From: Psilocybe azurescens
Taxonomy: Eukaryota > Basidiomycota > Agaricomycetes > Agaricales > Agrocybaceae
Length of the DNA: 20,965 nt
Reading direction: 5' to 3'
Assembly: GCA_023853785.1 (NCBI GenBank)
Contig: JAJIRX010000658.1
Span: 1-20,965, forward strand
Below the pieces are notes generated by a model that was not told the DNA's origin, made no database searches, and saw nothing but the letters and a program-made list of their open reading frames with translations. The position numbers and the translations under genes are program-made. The number at the start of each line of letters is the position of its first letter. Within the stretch, counting starts at the first letter, position 1. Below, in pieces: positions 1 through 10,734 of this stretch.

Positions 1-337
1 AGAGGAGGTTAGATTCTCAAGAACTAGCTAAAGAATACAGTGGATCCTTCCTGTATAAATACTATGAACCGCACAGCAAGTTGAAACGCAGTTTGAATGT
101 TCATCAGCAGATGTATATAAGAATAGAGGAAACAGATCAAGTGTTCATCGAAAGATGTATCTTAAAAGATAGAAGTGAAAGTCCATCAAAGATATGTGAG
201 AGTTTCGTAGATATGATGGAAAGCAAAGTTCATCAGAACATACGATGATGTATCAATGATGTGATTGACAAAGAAAAGGGAAAGAAAAGAAAGAAAAGAC
301 TTGTTAACAATCACATGATGTTGTCCATCATGTGACA
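1..337 (-). mobile_element. LTR fragment of a Ty3/gypsy-type element (copy C), continuing off the left edge
   Basis: Positions 1 to about 180 are the reverse complement of the LTR-like sequence at 14293-14040: both carry the stretch from GATTCTCAAGAACTAGC through the GTGGATCC box, and the segment encoding ATGTATATAAGAATAGAGG. The match weakens to 250 but resumes in the purine-rich AAGAAAAG tract and the ACTTGT at about 305. Read on the minus strand, the edge at 337 starts TGTCACATGATGG, a TG start typical of LTRs, so I place the boundary there. Just inside lies a perfect 10-bp inverted repeat (311-320 and 326-335, 5-base loop). The match to 14293 continues past position 1, so the rest of the LTR or element lies outside the window. 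Solo LTR or end of a full element cannot be told apart here. Confidence 0.6.
311..335. repeat. Perfect 10-bp inverted repeat with 5-base loop
   Basis: TCACATGATG at 311-320 is followed by TTGTC and then CATCATGTGA at 326-335. It sits a few bases inside the inferred outer end of the copy C LTR. It could be a protein-binding palindrome or a hairpin at the LTR edge. No function is shown by the sequence alone. Confidence 0.8.
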
Positions 338-1238
338 GGAAGGTTTTATATACGAAAAGGAAAAGAAAAGGAAAAGCAAAAAGAAAGGGTTTCCTTACCC
401 CTTCTAACCCAAACCTGAACCCAAAAACACTCCTACCCTTCACTGTGGGATAGGTTTTCAAAGGGTTCAGGTACGAGTACCCTCAAAATCACCCTCGGGT
501 TACCCAGGATGATCACTAACATCAAGGTCAGGGATATCACCATCAGTCCCATTTCGGGAGCATTCCTGGTGGGGGAAGCAGGGGATCAGATTGATGCTGA
601 GGAGGGTGTGTACCAATGGGTGGGGCGACATCACTGGTATATTGGGACATGTTTTGTAGTGCGCAAAAAGGCGGAGATGAAGGAGATCAGGAGATCCGAA
701 TGAAGGGATGTTGAAAAGGAAGGTTCAGCATGAGATATATGCGCAAAATGAGAGAGATCTGAGTGAAGGACTTGAAAAGGCAAAATGTAAATCTCTGTGA
801 AAGTTGAAGGGACCGAGAGTGAGAGAGGGAAACTCGAGGACTGCAGTTTAAGTATTATGAATATAATATCGAGTGATTCTAAAGAACCAGAATTGACAAA
901 TGCCTGACAAGGCAGATCATTAAATTATCCTTTGATGGATGATGAAGATCATTGAAGATCCCGAAATGGAATCCCCTTTTCTCACTGATATCTTATCTGT
1001 GGATGAGCAGGCTGCGCTCTCATCGTGGAATTCTCAAAAATTGCTTGGCTGCCGAGATCACCAATTTGTTGAGTTTGATTGTCCGCGACTGTAGGGATGT
1101 AGGGCTGCTCGGAAGCGCTCGGTAGCGCTCGCAACATGTGGACCCTGTCAACGATATCTATGCGAAATCTATAAAACTGATCAGTAATGCATATCCTAGT
1201 AATGCATATCCTTTGATTCTGCTTCTGCTTTCGATTCG
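338..1238. other. Gene-poor stretch between LTR fragment and glycosyltransferase
   Basis: About 900 bases without a recognisable gene. It starts with an A/G-rich tract (358-390) just after TTTTATATACG. A 64-codon open frame at 509-703 (+) has no recognised domain and no codon or splice support, so I do not call it a gene. Positions 1108-1131 carry a short imperfect repeat of AGCGCTCGG. The last 100 bases should hold the glycosyltransferase promoter; I see no convincing TATA box. An ATG at 1138 is upstream and in a different context from the chosen gene start. Confidence 0.5.
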
Positions 1239-3441
1239 ATGTCTTCTACTACCACCAAAAGCACCTCCCATTTTGTCTTCTCGGCAATCCCAGCATGGGG
1301 TAAGTTGTTTGCTACTCGTTAACGGAAACACCGTTCTGTGTGATGGATTACGAATCTTCCTGTTTGTTCTCTATGTTTTTTCTTTAGGTCATGCCAAATC
1401 GTTCTGCATATTGGCAGCGCGTCTGGTTGAAGCGAACACGAATGTTTTTGTGACTTTGATCCTCGCCCCAACCCTTCTTGAGAAAGCTGAGACAGAGGTG
1501 GCGGCTGAGTTCCAAAGTACAAAGGCCTCTGAGGAGACTCGCAAGCGTGTCAGGTATGTCCCGCATAAACACTGATGTCCATTTCCCGACTATGCCTACT
1601 GACCAACGTTAACACTACACTAGAATCCTCTCGGCCTTCAAGTCAGACTCGCCAGATTTTTCAGTCTGCTCAAACCACTCGTCGAGACTTACGGACCGGC
1701 CTATCAAACTCTTTTACAGTCCAAGCCCATTTCGTGCGCCGTAACAGGGAAAGTCTTCGATGCCGTGCCCCCACCCAATGTAGTCGTTCTTGATGTGAGT
1801 AACACATTCTTCTATTTATGGTCCCCTACATTGCTTTACTGCATCTTTATGTTCGTCAAAACTTTCTAGTTCTTTGCATATTACCAGATGCTGGCCACAC
1901 GTGCCATTACCGGAAACACTGTGCCCATTCTTGCATGGGTGACCGGCCATACATCCCACGGTGTCCGCCTATTTGGACCTGCCAGCCATGGAGGGTCATT
2001 TGAGGACCTCAGTGCTAGGATCGAAGCAGAGGCAGTGCGTACCGGAAAACACCACTCGAGATAGGCGACAAGGTAAGTTCATGATGACGAATTATATTTC
2101 TTCAGGATGTCCTCTAAGCAGCTGTACGGATATCCAGATCTATAATCACACAGAGGGAAAGATCGTCCAGATCGCTGGACTTCCTGACATGTATGATTGG
2201 GAAGCCTTCCCGCAGACGGTAAGAGTAGTCACATGTAGAATGCGGCTTATGCAAGGCACATCAGGCTGACTGCTATTTGTCGATAGCTTCTTATTCATGT
2301 TCCTCTTAGCGAAATCATCAAAACAGCCCAAGCGTGAGCCCCTATCGTGAATATACCTATAACAGGACTCATGAAGACTCGATTACCCTTAGAGGTCTTA
2401 AAGAATGCGATGCAGTTTTCGCGACCACAGCATATGCCTTCGAAGCAGAGTCGATCGGCGCATTCAAATCATGGTTTGCTAGTTGGAAGAAAGACGCATA
2501 TGTCATTGGACCCGTGCTATCCACTAGGAAAGTCGAAGATGCTCCGGAAGCACAGAGACCAAGGATTTCCTCGAGAAAGCACAAGCAGAATACGGCGAAA
2601 AATCGGTCCTCTTGGTATGTTCTATTTATAAATTGTTTATAATCTCTATGTACTGACGACAATGTTTAGATCTCTTTCGGCACTATTTTCTGGCCATCAG
2701 AGCAGAACTACATTGAGGAGGTCATTGAAGCCTTGGTTGAGAAGAAATTCCCTTCGTAAGTCTCTCTAGAATTTGCTCAACATTTGCGATTGACAATCGC
2801 ACGAGATCCTCAGCTACGCATCACCTTGGGCCAAAATCTCGGATGACCTGGCCCAAAAATCAAGGAACTGGCCTTGGGCTGATCTCAAAGTGGGTTCCAC
2901 AGCAATATATTTGGCCCACCCTGTATGCCCTTTCATATACTCTAAGCGCCTGGTTACCTGTGCTCATACCCGAGTTTGTAGGCTACTGGCTGGTTCATGA
3001 CTCATGGCGGGCACAACAGTGTCATGGAGACTCTTGCAAATGGAATCCCTGTGTATGTTCATTCTCTGCTAGATAATTTGAAGTTTTGAACCTCATTTCG
3101 ATGCTTCACAGGATATGCTGGCCATTCGAAGCCGACCAACCCGCTGCTGCTGCACATATGACCGAAAATCTCAATGTCGCTTTCGAATTAGTGGAAGTGC
3201 GAACCGGCGAAAACGGTTTGAAGCCTTTGCTCAGGAACGGACGCAAGGCAAAGGGTACACGGGAGGCTGTAGGTGTTGAGATTAGAGAGGTCATCGACGC
3301 TTGCCGCAGTGCGAAAGGAGACGAGCTGCGGAAAATGCCCAAGCTCTCAAGATCAAGTTTGCCGAGGCCTGGGCGGCTGATGGTGTTAGCAGAAAGGAAT
3401 TCCAAGCCTTCGTGGAGAAGTATGGTCTCGACCTTCATTAA
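1239..3441 (+). CDS. UDP-glycosyltransferase, GT1 family, ten exons, frame disrupted
   Basis: GT1 enzymes transfer a sugar from a UDP-sugar to a small acceptor such as a sterol, lipid or phenolic. The inferred exons are 1239-1299, 1388-1553, 1624-1794, 1870-2072, 2106-2218, 2287-2614, 2670-2755, 2814-2922, 2982-3052 and 3112-3441, with introns of 33-88 nt. Exon 1 gives MSSTTTKS...FSAIPAWG and continues after splicing with HAKSFCILAARLVEA, the N-terminal acceptor domain. Exons 7-10 give ISFGTIFWPSEQNY, then LISKWVPQQ, then the donor-sugar signature HGGHNSVMETLANGIP and CWPFEADQP. The total is about 540 residues, normal for fungal GT1. The start follows from the conserved N-terminus. At least eight single-base frame breaks (near 1660, 2048, 2140, 2558, 2857, 2871, 2911, 3331) separate stretches of good homology, and almost all are one base missing from a homopolymer. 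Stop is TAA at 3439-3441. The acceptor substrate is unknown. This is either a recent pseudogene or a gene with consensus errors. Confidence 0.85.
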
Positions 3442-3585
3442 GCACAAGTGTTATGGTATGAACGCTGTGTGTCTGGCACTGTGCCGGTCTTTCCACGTTA
3501 TCTTGTCAGAGATAGAAGCCAAATGTATAAATTGAGAAGCAATTGAAAGGTCGACTCTATGGATGAGAAAACATCACCGTTGTGT

Positions 3586-4979
3586 TTATTCATCAAGCGG
3601 ACCGTAGTCCAGACCTCGGGAATGGATACCACGACTGTCCCAACTCGTGGAGCACAATCGATCCATCCCAAAGGCGTTGTATATCAAAGTCCAACCATCG
3701 GTCCTCATATCTATAACCCCCAGCTTCCGTACGGTATTAAAAACCAACCTGGCAGAGGGTATGCAACCTAGAAGCGAGATAAAACTCACACTTTCGGCGG
3801 TCTGCACACAGAAAAGATCCAGGATCCGTCTTGGGATCGCCTTCGTCAAATCCTTCGAATGGTATACCTATTCGAAGTCGTTGGATATACTCATATTTAT
3901 CAAATGCGTCTCCGTGGTCCGTCTGTATAGGGGTAAAATTTAAGGAGGCCAAAACTTCCGTCAAATAATTGCTTACCCATCTAGAGTACATCCTGCTTCT
4001 CCATCGCAATATCCACATATTTCCACCTCAAGGTTTTCTAGCAATGGGCATATCTGTCCTAGTCGTTCAAAATGTGTGGAGTCAAGCCCATCTTCTACCA
4101 TGATCCTGAAAGTCTTGAGACATTTACCATTTCCTGTAGTATCTAAATTGTTTAATACCATCTCAAAGTTTGCTCTACTATGAGCGAAAGGCGTAAAAGC
4201 CAGTTCCGCCTCAGAGCCTTTGAGGGTCCATTACTTCTTGATGCGGACGTGAGTAATAGCTCATATTACTGTACCTTCTTTCAACAGGACCTTCCCCCAC
4301 TCTGTTAGTTTCCCGACAGGAGTGAAGGAAAGGCATTCAAGTTTGAAAGTAGCTATAGATGGAAGGCTGTTTGGGGCTAGTCCTTTTCTGAACGGGGTAT
4401 CAATCATTCTCATATCCTTGATACTGGGACATCCTACAATAGCACGAAGGAAAGAATTCGGTGGATAGAAGGGACAAGTGATGTGAAAGGTACGTATGTT
4501 TTCCATCCTGGGAACTGCTTGTTCGAGTTTAATTAGGTCCTTTGGTGTGTACGCCTCGATTATATACATAACATCTGGGGCAGTCGGAGATGCATCAGGC
4601 CCATCATCAGGCCAGTCTAGTCTAAAATTCCTGGAGCAAATGATCAGATAGATCTAAGGCCATCTCTTGGCTTATTGAAAGTACGACCATAGCCTCTCTG
4701 GCAGAAAGTGTAATCCTGATTCATTGTCTTGTTTCTTCGGATGAGGCCTTCTGATAAATGAAAAAGTAGCGATTTTGTCGCATAGAAAAAATCGTGAGAC
4801 AGCTCCGACAGGCTGCGTAGGGTGGTTTGTCTTTCCCTATAGCTGAAGGTAGTCACAACTTGTACAATTTTCCCGATAACCTGGAAAGAAGTGACTGAGT
4901 TTGAACTTTGCTGACCTCCCGCCGTAATTTGCCGAGAGCAGTACAGGGCGTCTGTTGTGATGCCAACTCGACTCTTCAC
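3586..4979 (-). CDS. F-box/leucine-rich-repeat protein, mushroom type, intron-containing
   Basis: Such proteins link Skp1-Cullin-F-box ubiquitin ligases to substrates; mushrooms carry large, fast-evolving sets. On the minus strand the N-terminal part reads VIGKIVQVV followed by TLRSLSELSHDFFYATKSLLFH, the degenerate F-box pattern common in Agaricomycetes. Downstream are leucine-rich segments: LIKLEQAVPRMENIRTFHI, ERLGQICPLLENLEVEIC and TVRKLGVIDMRTDGWTLIY. Plausible introns are 4218-4274 (57 nt, GTACAG...AAAG) and 3923-3976 (54 nt, GTAAGC...ACAG), plus one ending with acceptor CTCCAG at 4631. The start at 4979 is the first ATG of the open frame and is uncertain, because an upstream exon could exist. 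The frame switch near 3785 may be an unrecognised intron (acceptor TTCTAG) or a frameshift. It is divergent from the truncated transporter to its right, whose missing 5' half ends about 200 bases from this gene's start. Confidence 0.65.
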
Positions 4980-5188
4980 AATCGATCGCTAATTCAATCG
5001 GTCAGGTATTCTCAGAATACATGCCTTGAACAATTCGTCCAGCCATGCCGATTGAACAAGCCAAATTATTCACAGCATATCACCACCCTACCATTATCCA
5101 TGATCGTCTTCCACCGGAGATAATGTCCGCCGTTTCGGTCAGTCTTGGTTCTGCCATGGAACTATCCAGCTATTGACAAGTGTCCAGG

Positions 5189-6618
5189 ATTGCGGAGCGG
5201 TCGACGTGGAGATGGGTATTCTGGTCGACCAGTATTGTTGACGTTCTGGTTCAGATCTCCGGCCTGTTCTTCCTTCGTGAAAGTAAAGCCCTCATTGTCC
5301 ATCTTTGCCCTTGCCTTTGTTCAATTAGCGTTGACGCTCTTTGTCTTCAGCATTTGCACCCTACCTACTTGAACAAAAGGCGAAAGAGATCCGAAAGAAA
5401 CTTGATGAAGAAAACGCGCCGCATAGAGAAGTTAGGACTATCTTCGAGTCAGCGGAACCACGATCGTAAGTTTTCGACCACGCCCTTCCTTTTTCGAAAA
5501 TGCTCAAGTTATCATTCCAGATGGCAGCATATATTCGCAAAAGCATTGACACGACCTTTCCAACTCTTCGCATATGAGACCATCGTTCAGATTCTTGGAG
5601 TATATATGGCATTCGTATATGGAATCTTCTATCGTACGTTCTTTCCTCCTTTCCTCCTTCCCTAGAATCTGTACTGACCCTTTTTCAGTCTTCCTCACTA
5701 CGATGCCAGTCATTTTCAGGGATAATTACCACGAAGGTCCCGGAATTGGGGGACTGCATTATATTGCGCTGGCATTGGATTGTCGGCGTCTTCCCAAATC
5801 AATGCTCGGTTCATGGACCGCATATACATACACTTCAAGAAGAGGAACAATGGCGTCGGCGAGCCTGAATTCCGCCTTCGTGAGTAGTGATAATCATTCG
5901 AGACATGACCTACGACTGACATGGAGGTTAATCACTTACAGCAACCACTATTCCAGGATCTATAATTCTTCCTTTCGGCTTGCTGCTAAGTGGCTGGGCG
6001 GCACAGCATAAGCTACACTGGATCGCTGTTGACTTTGTGCGCCTATTTCATAAATTTATTTTATCCTCTGATTGGAACAGTGTTAATATTGGATTGCAGG
6101 GCATTGCGTGTGTCGGGGCAGGCATGATCCTCGTTTTCCAGGGCATTCAAACCTATGTCGTCGATACGTTTACGCTACATGCGGCGTCTGGTACGTTTTC
6201 TTCTCTTTCGACCCTAGCGTTCCTTCGCTTATCTAAGTCTTGTTGTTCTCTCAGCTCTGGCAGCTGTGTCCACGCTGCGCTCGTTAGCTGGTTTTGGATT
6301 CCCTCTCTTTGCGCCTTCGATGTACGCCAAGCTTGGTTATGGAAAAGGCAATACCATTCTAGCAGCTTTAGCTATTGCACTAGGATGCCCAGCGTAAGTT
6401 CTTATTCTATAGAAGACATCCCGCCGTAGCCTATTGCTGACCTAAACTCTTTTCCGTGCGACAGTCCAATCCTCCTCTGGAAGTTCGGTAAAAGAATCCG
6501 AATGAGCAGCAGATACGCGAACAAACAGGCGCATCCGCGATCACCGCCTATATCAGCCGGTCCGACTCTCGAGGCCTCGCATAACGACCACCATAACGAA
6601 AAGAAGAATGCCGTTTAA
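5189..6618 (+). pseudogene. MFS drug:H+ antiporter (DHA1-type), 5'-truncated copy 1
   Basis: This is the C-terminal two-thirds of a 12-helix major facilitator antiporter, paralogous to the gene at 7250-9731. Exons are about 5189-5281, 5351-5465, 5521-5633, 5689-5879, 5942-6036, 6100-6190, 6255-6393 and 6465-6618. Reading starts at IAERSTWRWVFWSTSIVDV just after the motif C helix and continues through the cytoplasmic loop (LLEQKAKEIRKKLD), TRPFQLFAYETIVQ, FGLLLSGWAAQH, QGIQTYVVDTFTLHAAS and YAKLGYGKGNTI. It ends in a basic hydrophilic tail at TAA 6616-6618. Exon borders match copy 2 one for one. The start of helices 1-5 (MFS motif A, motif C) is absent: sequence left of about 5188 shows no homology to copy 2 and turns into the 5' flank of the F-box gene. 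Within the retained part there is one frame break at 5777, where GG replaces an expected GGG. Without the N-terminal bundle it cannot transport. Confidence 0.85.
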
Positions 6619-7249
6619 GATTTTATACGACAACTTGCAGTTTACTTTAGAACGTGATAATCACTGTCGCATTGCTTTCGCACGGACTTGGACTATTTAG
6701 AGCGCGGGGGATACAAGGTGTATACATATTCGTAGTATGTACTTTATGACTTTTGGGCGTATGTACGGCCGCCTCTAATGCTATTGTTATATATTTAAAT
6801 TTCATGCCAGTGGAGCTGTGTGGGATACTTCTAAAAAATTACAAGTTGGAAATCAAAGTTATCGTCGGCCGACGCTGCACATATAAAATATTCCAACGGC
6901 TCCGACATCCATCTTGGATACCATTTTCTGCTTAGTACAAGTCTCCTCGAGGCGCACTTAGTGCATACTATGGGCAGGTCAGGCGATCGGAAATATTTCC
7001 TTCTCAAACGACTCACACTCACACTTTCCATGCACCCTCCGTCTTATTCATCACAGTCATCGAAATAAGGTCATCGATAGTTGACCTCGGTTCTTTATAA
7101 AATGAATGCTCTGTCCGACTTCATGTATCCTCGTACCGGAGTCTATAATTGCTTCAAGGCCTGTGTCCTCACAGACCTGAAAGCAGTTGGAATACCTACG
7201 AGTCGGACTCTTTTATACTCTCTTGAAGCTTTGCTATCGCCTGCAGGCC
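6619..7249. other. Intergenic stretch between the two antiporter copies, including likely promoter of copy 2
   Basis: No gene seen. The region starts with the copy 1 3' flank. A perfect palindrome GCACTTAGTGC sits at about 6955-6965, and GTCATCGA occurs twice at about 7055-7078. CTTTATAAAATG near 7093 is a plausible TATA-like element about 155 bases before the chosen start of copy 2. Open frames here are short and lack domains. Confidence 0.45.
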
Positions 7250-9731
7250 ATGCTCTTGAACGACTCTTGTGAAGCAGACGCATTATCTTCGATGCCCGAT
7301 TCCGCAGAGACGGGTGTCCAAGATTCCATCAGCGGATCCGGGAATGTACCCGAGGGACAAGTGCGATCGAACTCGGAAAGGATGCGAGCAGAGCGCGTTT
7401 GCAATGGAGATAAAGCTACCACAAATAACGAAGTGCTCTTGGTTGATTGGGATGGTCCTTCTGACCCTTCAAACCCGAAAAAGTGAGTTTTGGCAATGGC
7501 TCCTTGTCGACAGTTCAAGCCACCCTAATGAAGTTGACGATGTTCTAGTTGGCCATATCGAAAGAAATGGGTTGCGACGCTAGTTGTCTCGGCTGTCACA
7601 TTCATATCACCCGTTTCGTCGTCTATGATTGCACCTGCAAGTGGCCAGGTAGCTCAGAGCTTCGGAATAACGAGCAACGTGCTTATAGCTATGACGACTA
7701 GCGTTTTTCTGCTGGGATTTGGTAGGTATTTTTCTTGTTCTATTTTAACTACGCTTTGGTGTAATTTGAATTTGAATTTGAATTTCTCCTACCAGCTGCT
7801 GGTCCTTTGGTACGTACCTTCACCATCATTTTTATTTATTCTTTTGGATTCGAGGCATATCTGACGGGCATTATTATAGTTTGTAGGACCTCTCAGCGAG
7901 ATATTCGGTCGCACCCGAGTCCTACAATCATCCTACTTATTTTATCTAGGTAAACTCCATACCCGATTATCATTTCCCCCTCTAATACGCTCATGCGATG
8001 CTTGTGCATTCTTTGTATATAGCCTGGAACACGGGGTGCGGTTTTTCTACAAGTAAGACACAATTACTTGTTTTTCGATTTCTGGCTGGACTCGGCGGAG
8101 CGGCACCGCTTTCTGTGAGTCTTTAAGCTTCACAAATGGCCATATTTCCGTGGACTGATTTTTATATGGTAAGATCGGTGGAGGAGTCCTTGGCGATATA
8201 TGGCTTCCAGAAGAGAGGGGTAAGGCGATTGCGGTATATTCACTGGCACCCTGTTAGGACCAGCTATAGGACCTGTGTGTGGAGGTTGGTTAGTAATAAT
8301 TAATGCAATTCAGTGAACCTACATTGTACTAATAAGAATTTCCTACTAATTAGGATCGCTGAAAGTTCAACCTGGCGATGGGTTTTCTGGTCAACAAGTT
8401 TAGTAGATGTCGTAGTGCAAATAACTGGGCTATTCTACCTTCGAGAATGTACGCCTCCGTCAGCTCTGTAGATGTTCATTGTTAACCCATTGACGTGTCT
8501 AGCTTATGCACCATTTTTGCTTGAGCAAAAAGCAAACCAGATACGAAAAAGACTCGATCTTGAAAACCAGCCGCACAAAATAGTGCGGACAATTTTTGAA
8601 TCCTCTGAAGAACGAACGTAATGCTCTCAGAATTGAGCTCAGCCTGCTATACAGTGCTAATGATCGTCTCAGATGGAAGAATATATTTAGGACAGCATTA
8701 ACGCGGCCTTTCCGGCTATTTGCGTACGAGAGTATTGTCCAGATTCTTGGAATATACATGGCGTTTGTGTGATGGAATATTTTACAGTGCGTGAATACAA
8801 TTCTCTTTCGTTTTGTTTGATAATTGAGAACATGTGCACTACTAGTATTCCTTACTAGTGCGCCTATTATATTTAGCAGCATATACAACGAGGGTCCTGG
8901 TACCGGGGCCTCCACTATATCGCATTAGGCTTGGGGTTAACGCTTTCTTCCCAAGCGAGTGCCCGATATATCGATCGTATCTACATCCATTTCAAGAACA
9001 AAAATAACGGTGTTGGGGAGCCTGAGTTTCGCCTTCGTCAGTATTTCAGTTACTTAAAAAAGAAACATGAAGTGATTTAATCCGTATAGCGACGATCATC
9101 CTTGGATCTATGCTGGTTCCTTTTGGTCTGTTATTGAGTGGGTGGTCGGCTCAGAAAAATACACTGGATTGCAGTCGACACTCGGACGCCCACACCTGTC
9201 ACGCTGGATGCTTATCACTTAATTTCAGAAAATATGGAAGGGAAACCTATTCGTTGGTGCCGGGTCGAATCTTGTCTTTCAAGGAGTTCAGACCTATGTC
9301 GTCGACACATTTACCTTGCATGCAGCTTCTGGTATGCCCGGCCCTATTCTTCGTACATTCTCATTCTCAGACCTTCGATCTAGCGTTAGCGGCCGTGAAC
9401 ACTCTGCGTTCGCTAGCTGGTTTTGATTCCCCTTTTTCGCCTGCGATGTACGCCAAAATTGGTTATGGTAAAGGAGATACGATTTTGGCTTGTTTAGCTA
9501 TCGCAATAGGTTGCCCAGCGTAAGTTGGAGGTAGTTTCTTTCTAGTCGTCATCACATTTGACGTTTCACTATTGCAGTCCGATTCTCCTATGGAAGTATG
9601 GAAGAAGAATAAGAATGGGAAGCAGATACGCAGCCAATCCGAAGCTCCTACAACCGCTGTCGGCAAGCTCAACGATAGACTCTACTGCCAATCGCAGCAA
9701 CAGCCATGTAGAAAAAGATGGAGCAAATTAG
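7250..9731 (+). CDS. MFS drug:H+ antiporter (DHA1-type), full-length copy 2, frame disrupted
   Basis: A plasma-membrane exporter of the drug:H+ antiporter group that swaps protons for small hydrophobic compounds. After a hydrophilic, Ser-rich N-terminus it has WDGPSDPSNPK|NWPYRKKW, the DHA1 hallmark before helix 1. GPLSEIFGRTRVL (7890-7930) is MFS motif A. IGGGVLGDIWLPEERGKAIA and the following GPAIGPVCGGWIAE correspond to the motif C antiporter region. Exons include 7250-7482, 7549-7721, 7796-7809, 7880-7949, 8023-about 8116, 8179-8288, 8354-8448, 8503-8617, 8673-8786, 8846-9036, 9090-about 9179, 9241-9331, 9384-9519 and 9578-9731. Frame breaks are a missing C near 8251, an extra G producing TGA at 8770-8772, a missing G in the G-run 8905-8908, and an A-run length error at 9155-9159. 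The intron after 9179 lacks a clear GT donor. In-frame ATGs at 7187 and 7292 are alternatives to 7250. C-terminus ends VEKDGAN at TAG 9729-9731. Confidence 0.8.
7763..7785. repeat. (AATTTG)n microsatellite inside an intron of antiporter copy 2
   Basis: Almost four perfect copies of AATTTG lie in the intron 7722-7795. The repeat does not touch the splice sites. Confidence 0.85.
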
Positions 9732-10086
9732 TACTACTTACCCACACTGTAGATGGCGTTTGGCCTCATATCGCACAGGGCGATAGGGATTATTGTTCGT
9801 ATTATGTAGTATGTCCTCTTTAGAAAAAATTATCGATTAACTGAAAATGAACTCTGGCTCGCCAGTTTGCTGCCCGGGATTGAGCTCATCTGAGGTCATT
9901 TGTGTTTTAATCTATTTTTAGATCAGGAGAGGGTCATCAAGAACTTCGTGGTTTCTGAGTCGAACCAAACCGCAATGGAGCCTTTAGCATACTCAGCGAC
10001 CGGGAGCAGTGCAGCGCAAGAAAGTACGAGCGAAAGCGAAAGCGACACTCTTTCTGTGCATACGGGTTCTACATACACCGCTGCAG
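9732..10086. other. Stretch between antiporter copy 2 and element A; possible interrupted acidic N-terminus
   Basis: After the antiporter stop there is A/T-rich sequence, then CTATTTTTAG at about 9913-9921, which looks like an acceptor site. An open frame follows, with MEPLAYSATGSS at 9975 and the acidic, Ser-rich run ESTSESESD. It runs directly into element A at 10087, where its homology-like character is lost. It may be the 5' end of a gene broken by the element, or chance coding. No domain is recognised. Confidence 0.3.
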
Positions 10087-10189
10087 GGTGTACTTTACCA
10101 CCCATATCTCCATGGAGTCCACCAACTCCATACAGAAGTGGTGGACTCCACATGGACTCCATCTGGAACATATCCAAGTGTTCAGAAAG

Positions 10190-10330
10190 TTATCTTTGAT
10201 AGGTGGAGTTCAGGTGGACTCCAGATGGACTCCAGATGGACTTCAAGCAATTCCACTTGAATCCAACTGGAATCCAGGTGGAGTCCAGGTGGAGTTCAAT
10301 TAGAATCCACCTGGACTCCATACCTGGGTA
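10190..10330. repeat. 11-bp tandem repeat array, left end of element A
   Basis: From about 10200 the sequence divides into units of 10-11 bases: AGGTGGACTCC, AGATGGACTCC, AGATGGACTTC, AAGCAATTCC, ACTTGAATCC, AACTGGAATCC, AGGTGGAGTCC, AGGTGGAGTTC, AATTAGAATCC, ACCTGGACTCC. The core TGGACTCCA and its complement TGGAGTCCA alternate, so the array is nearly self-complementary. The same array is present inverted at 20581-20700. Confidence 0.85.
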
Positions 10331-10734
10331 ACAATATTCCAGCTTAGGCCATCAGAGAGCAGACTTATTGAATTTCACAAAGTCCAGCTATAGCCAGATT
10401 TTAATTGGAATGTATTTTCTTAGAGTAAATTCATGTAAGAATGTATATATAATATATTAAAAACTATATACTACATTATTATCTACAATATTATCTACTA
10501 GCGAAGTTCATCACCACTGAAACATAAAAAAGAAATATATAAAAATATATAAAACAAAAGAAATAAAAGAAAAACAGACAAAACAGACAAAAGGAGGCGA
10601 GAGGGTACATAGTTGGTTCAAATAAATATAGAAGCACATGAACATGAAAAAAAAAAAGAGAAAACGAGATAAAAAAAAAGAAAAAGAAGAAAAAGGCGAG
10701 AGGATGGCCGTGTCGCTCGTAGCCCCGCCGTACG

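Noticed and set aside
509..703. 64-codon open frame on the plus strand
   Set aside because: No recognised motif, no splice or promoter context, and length expected by chance.
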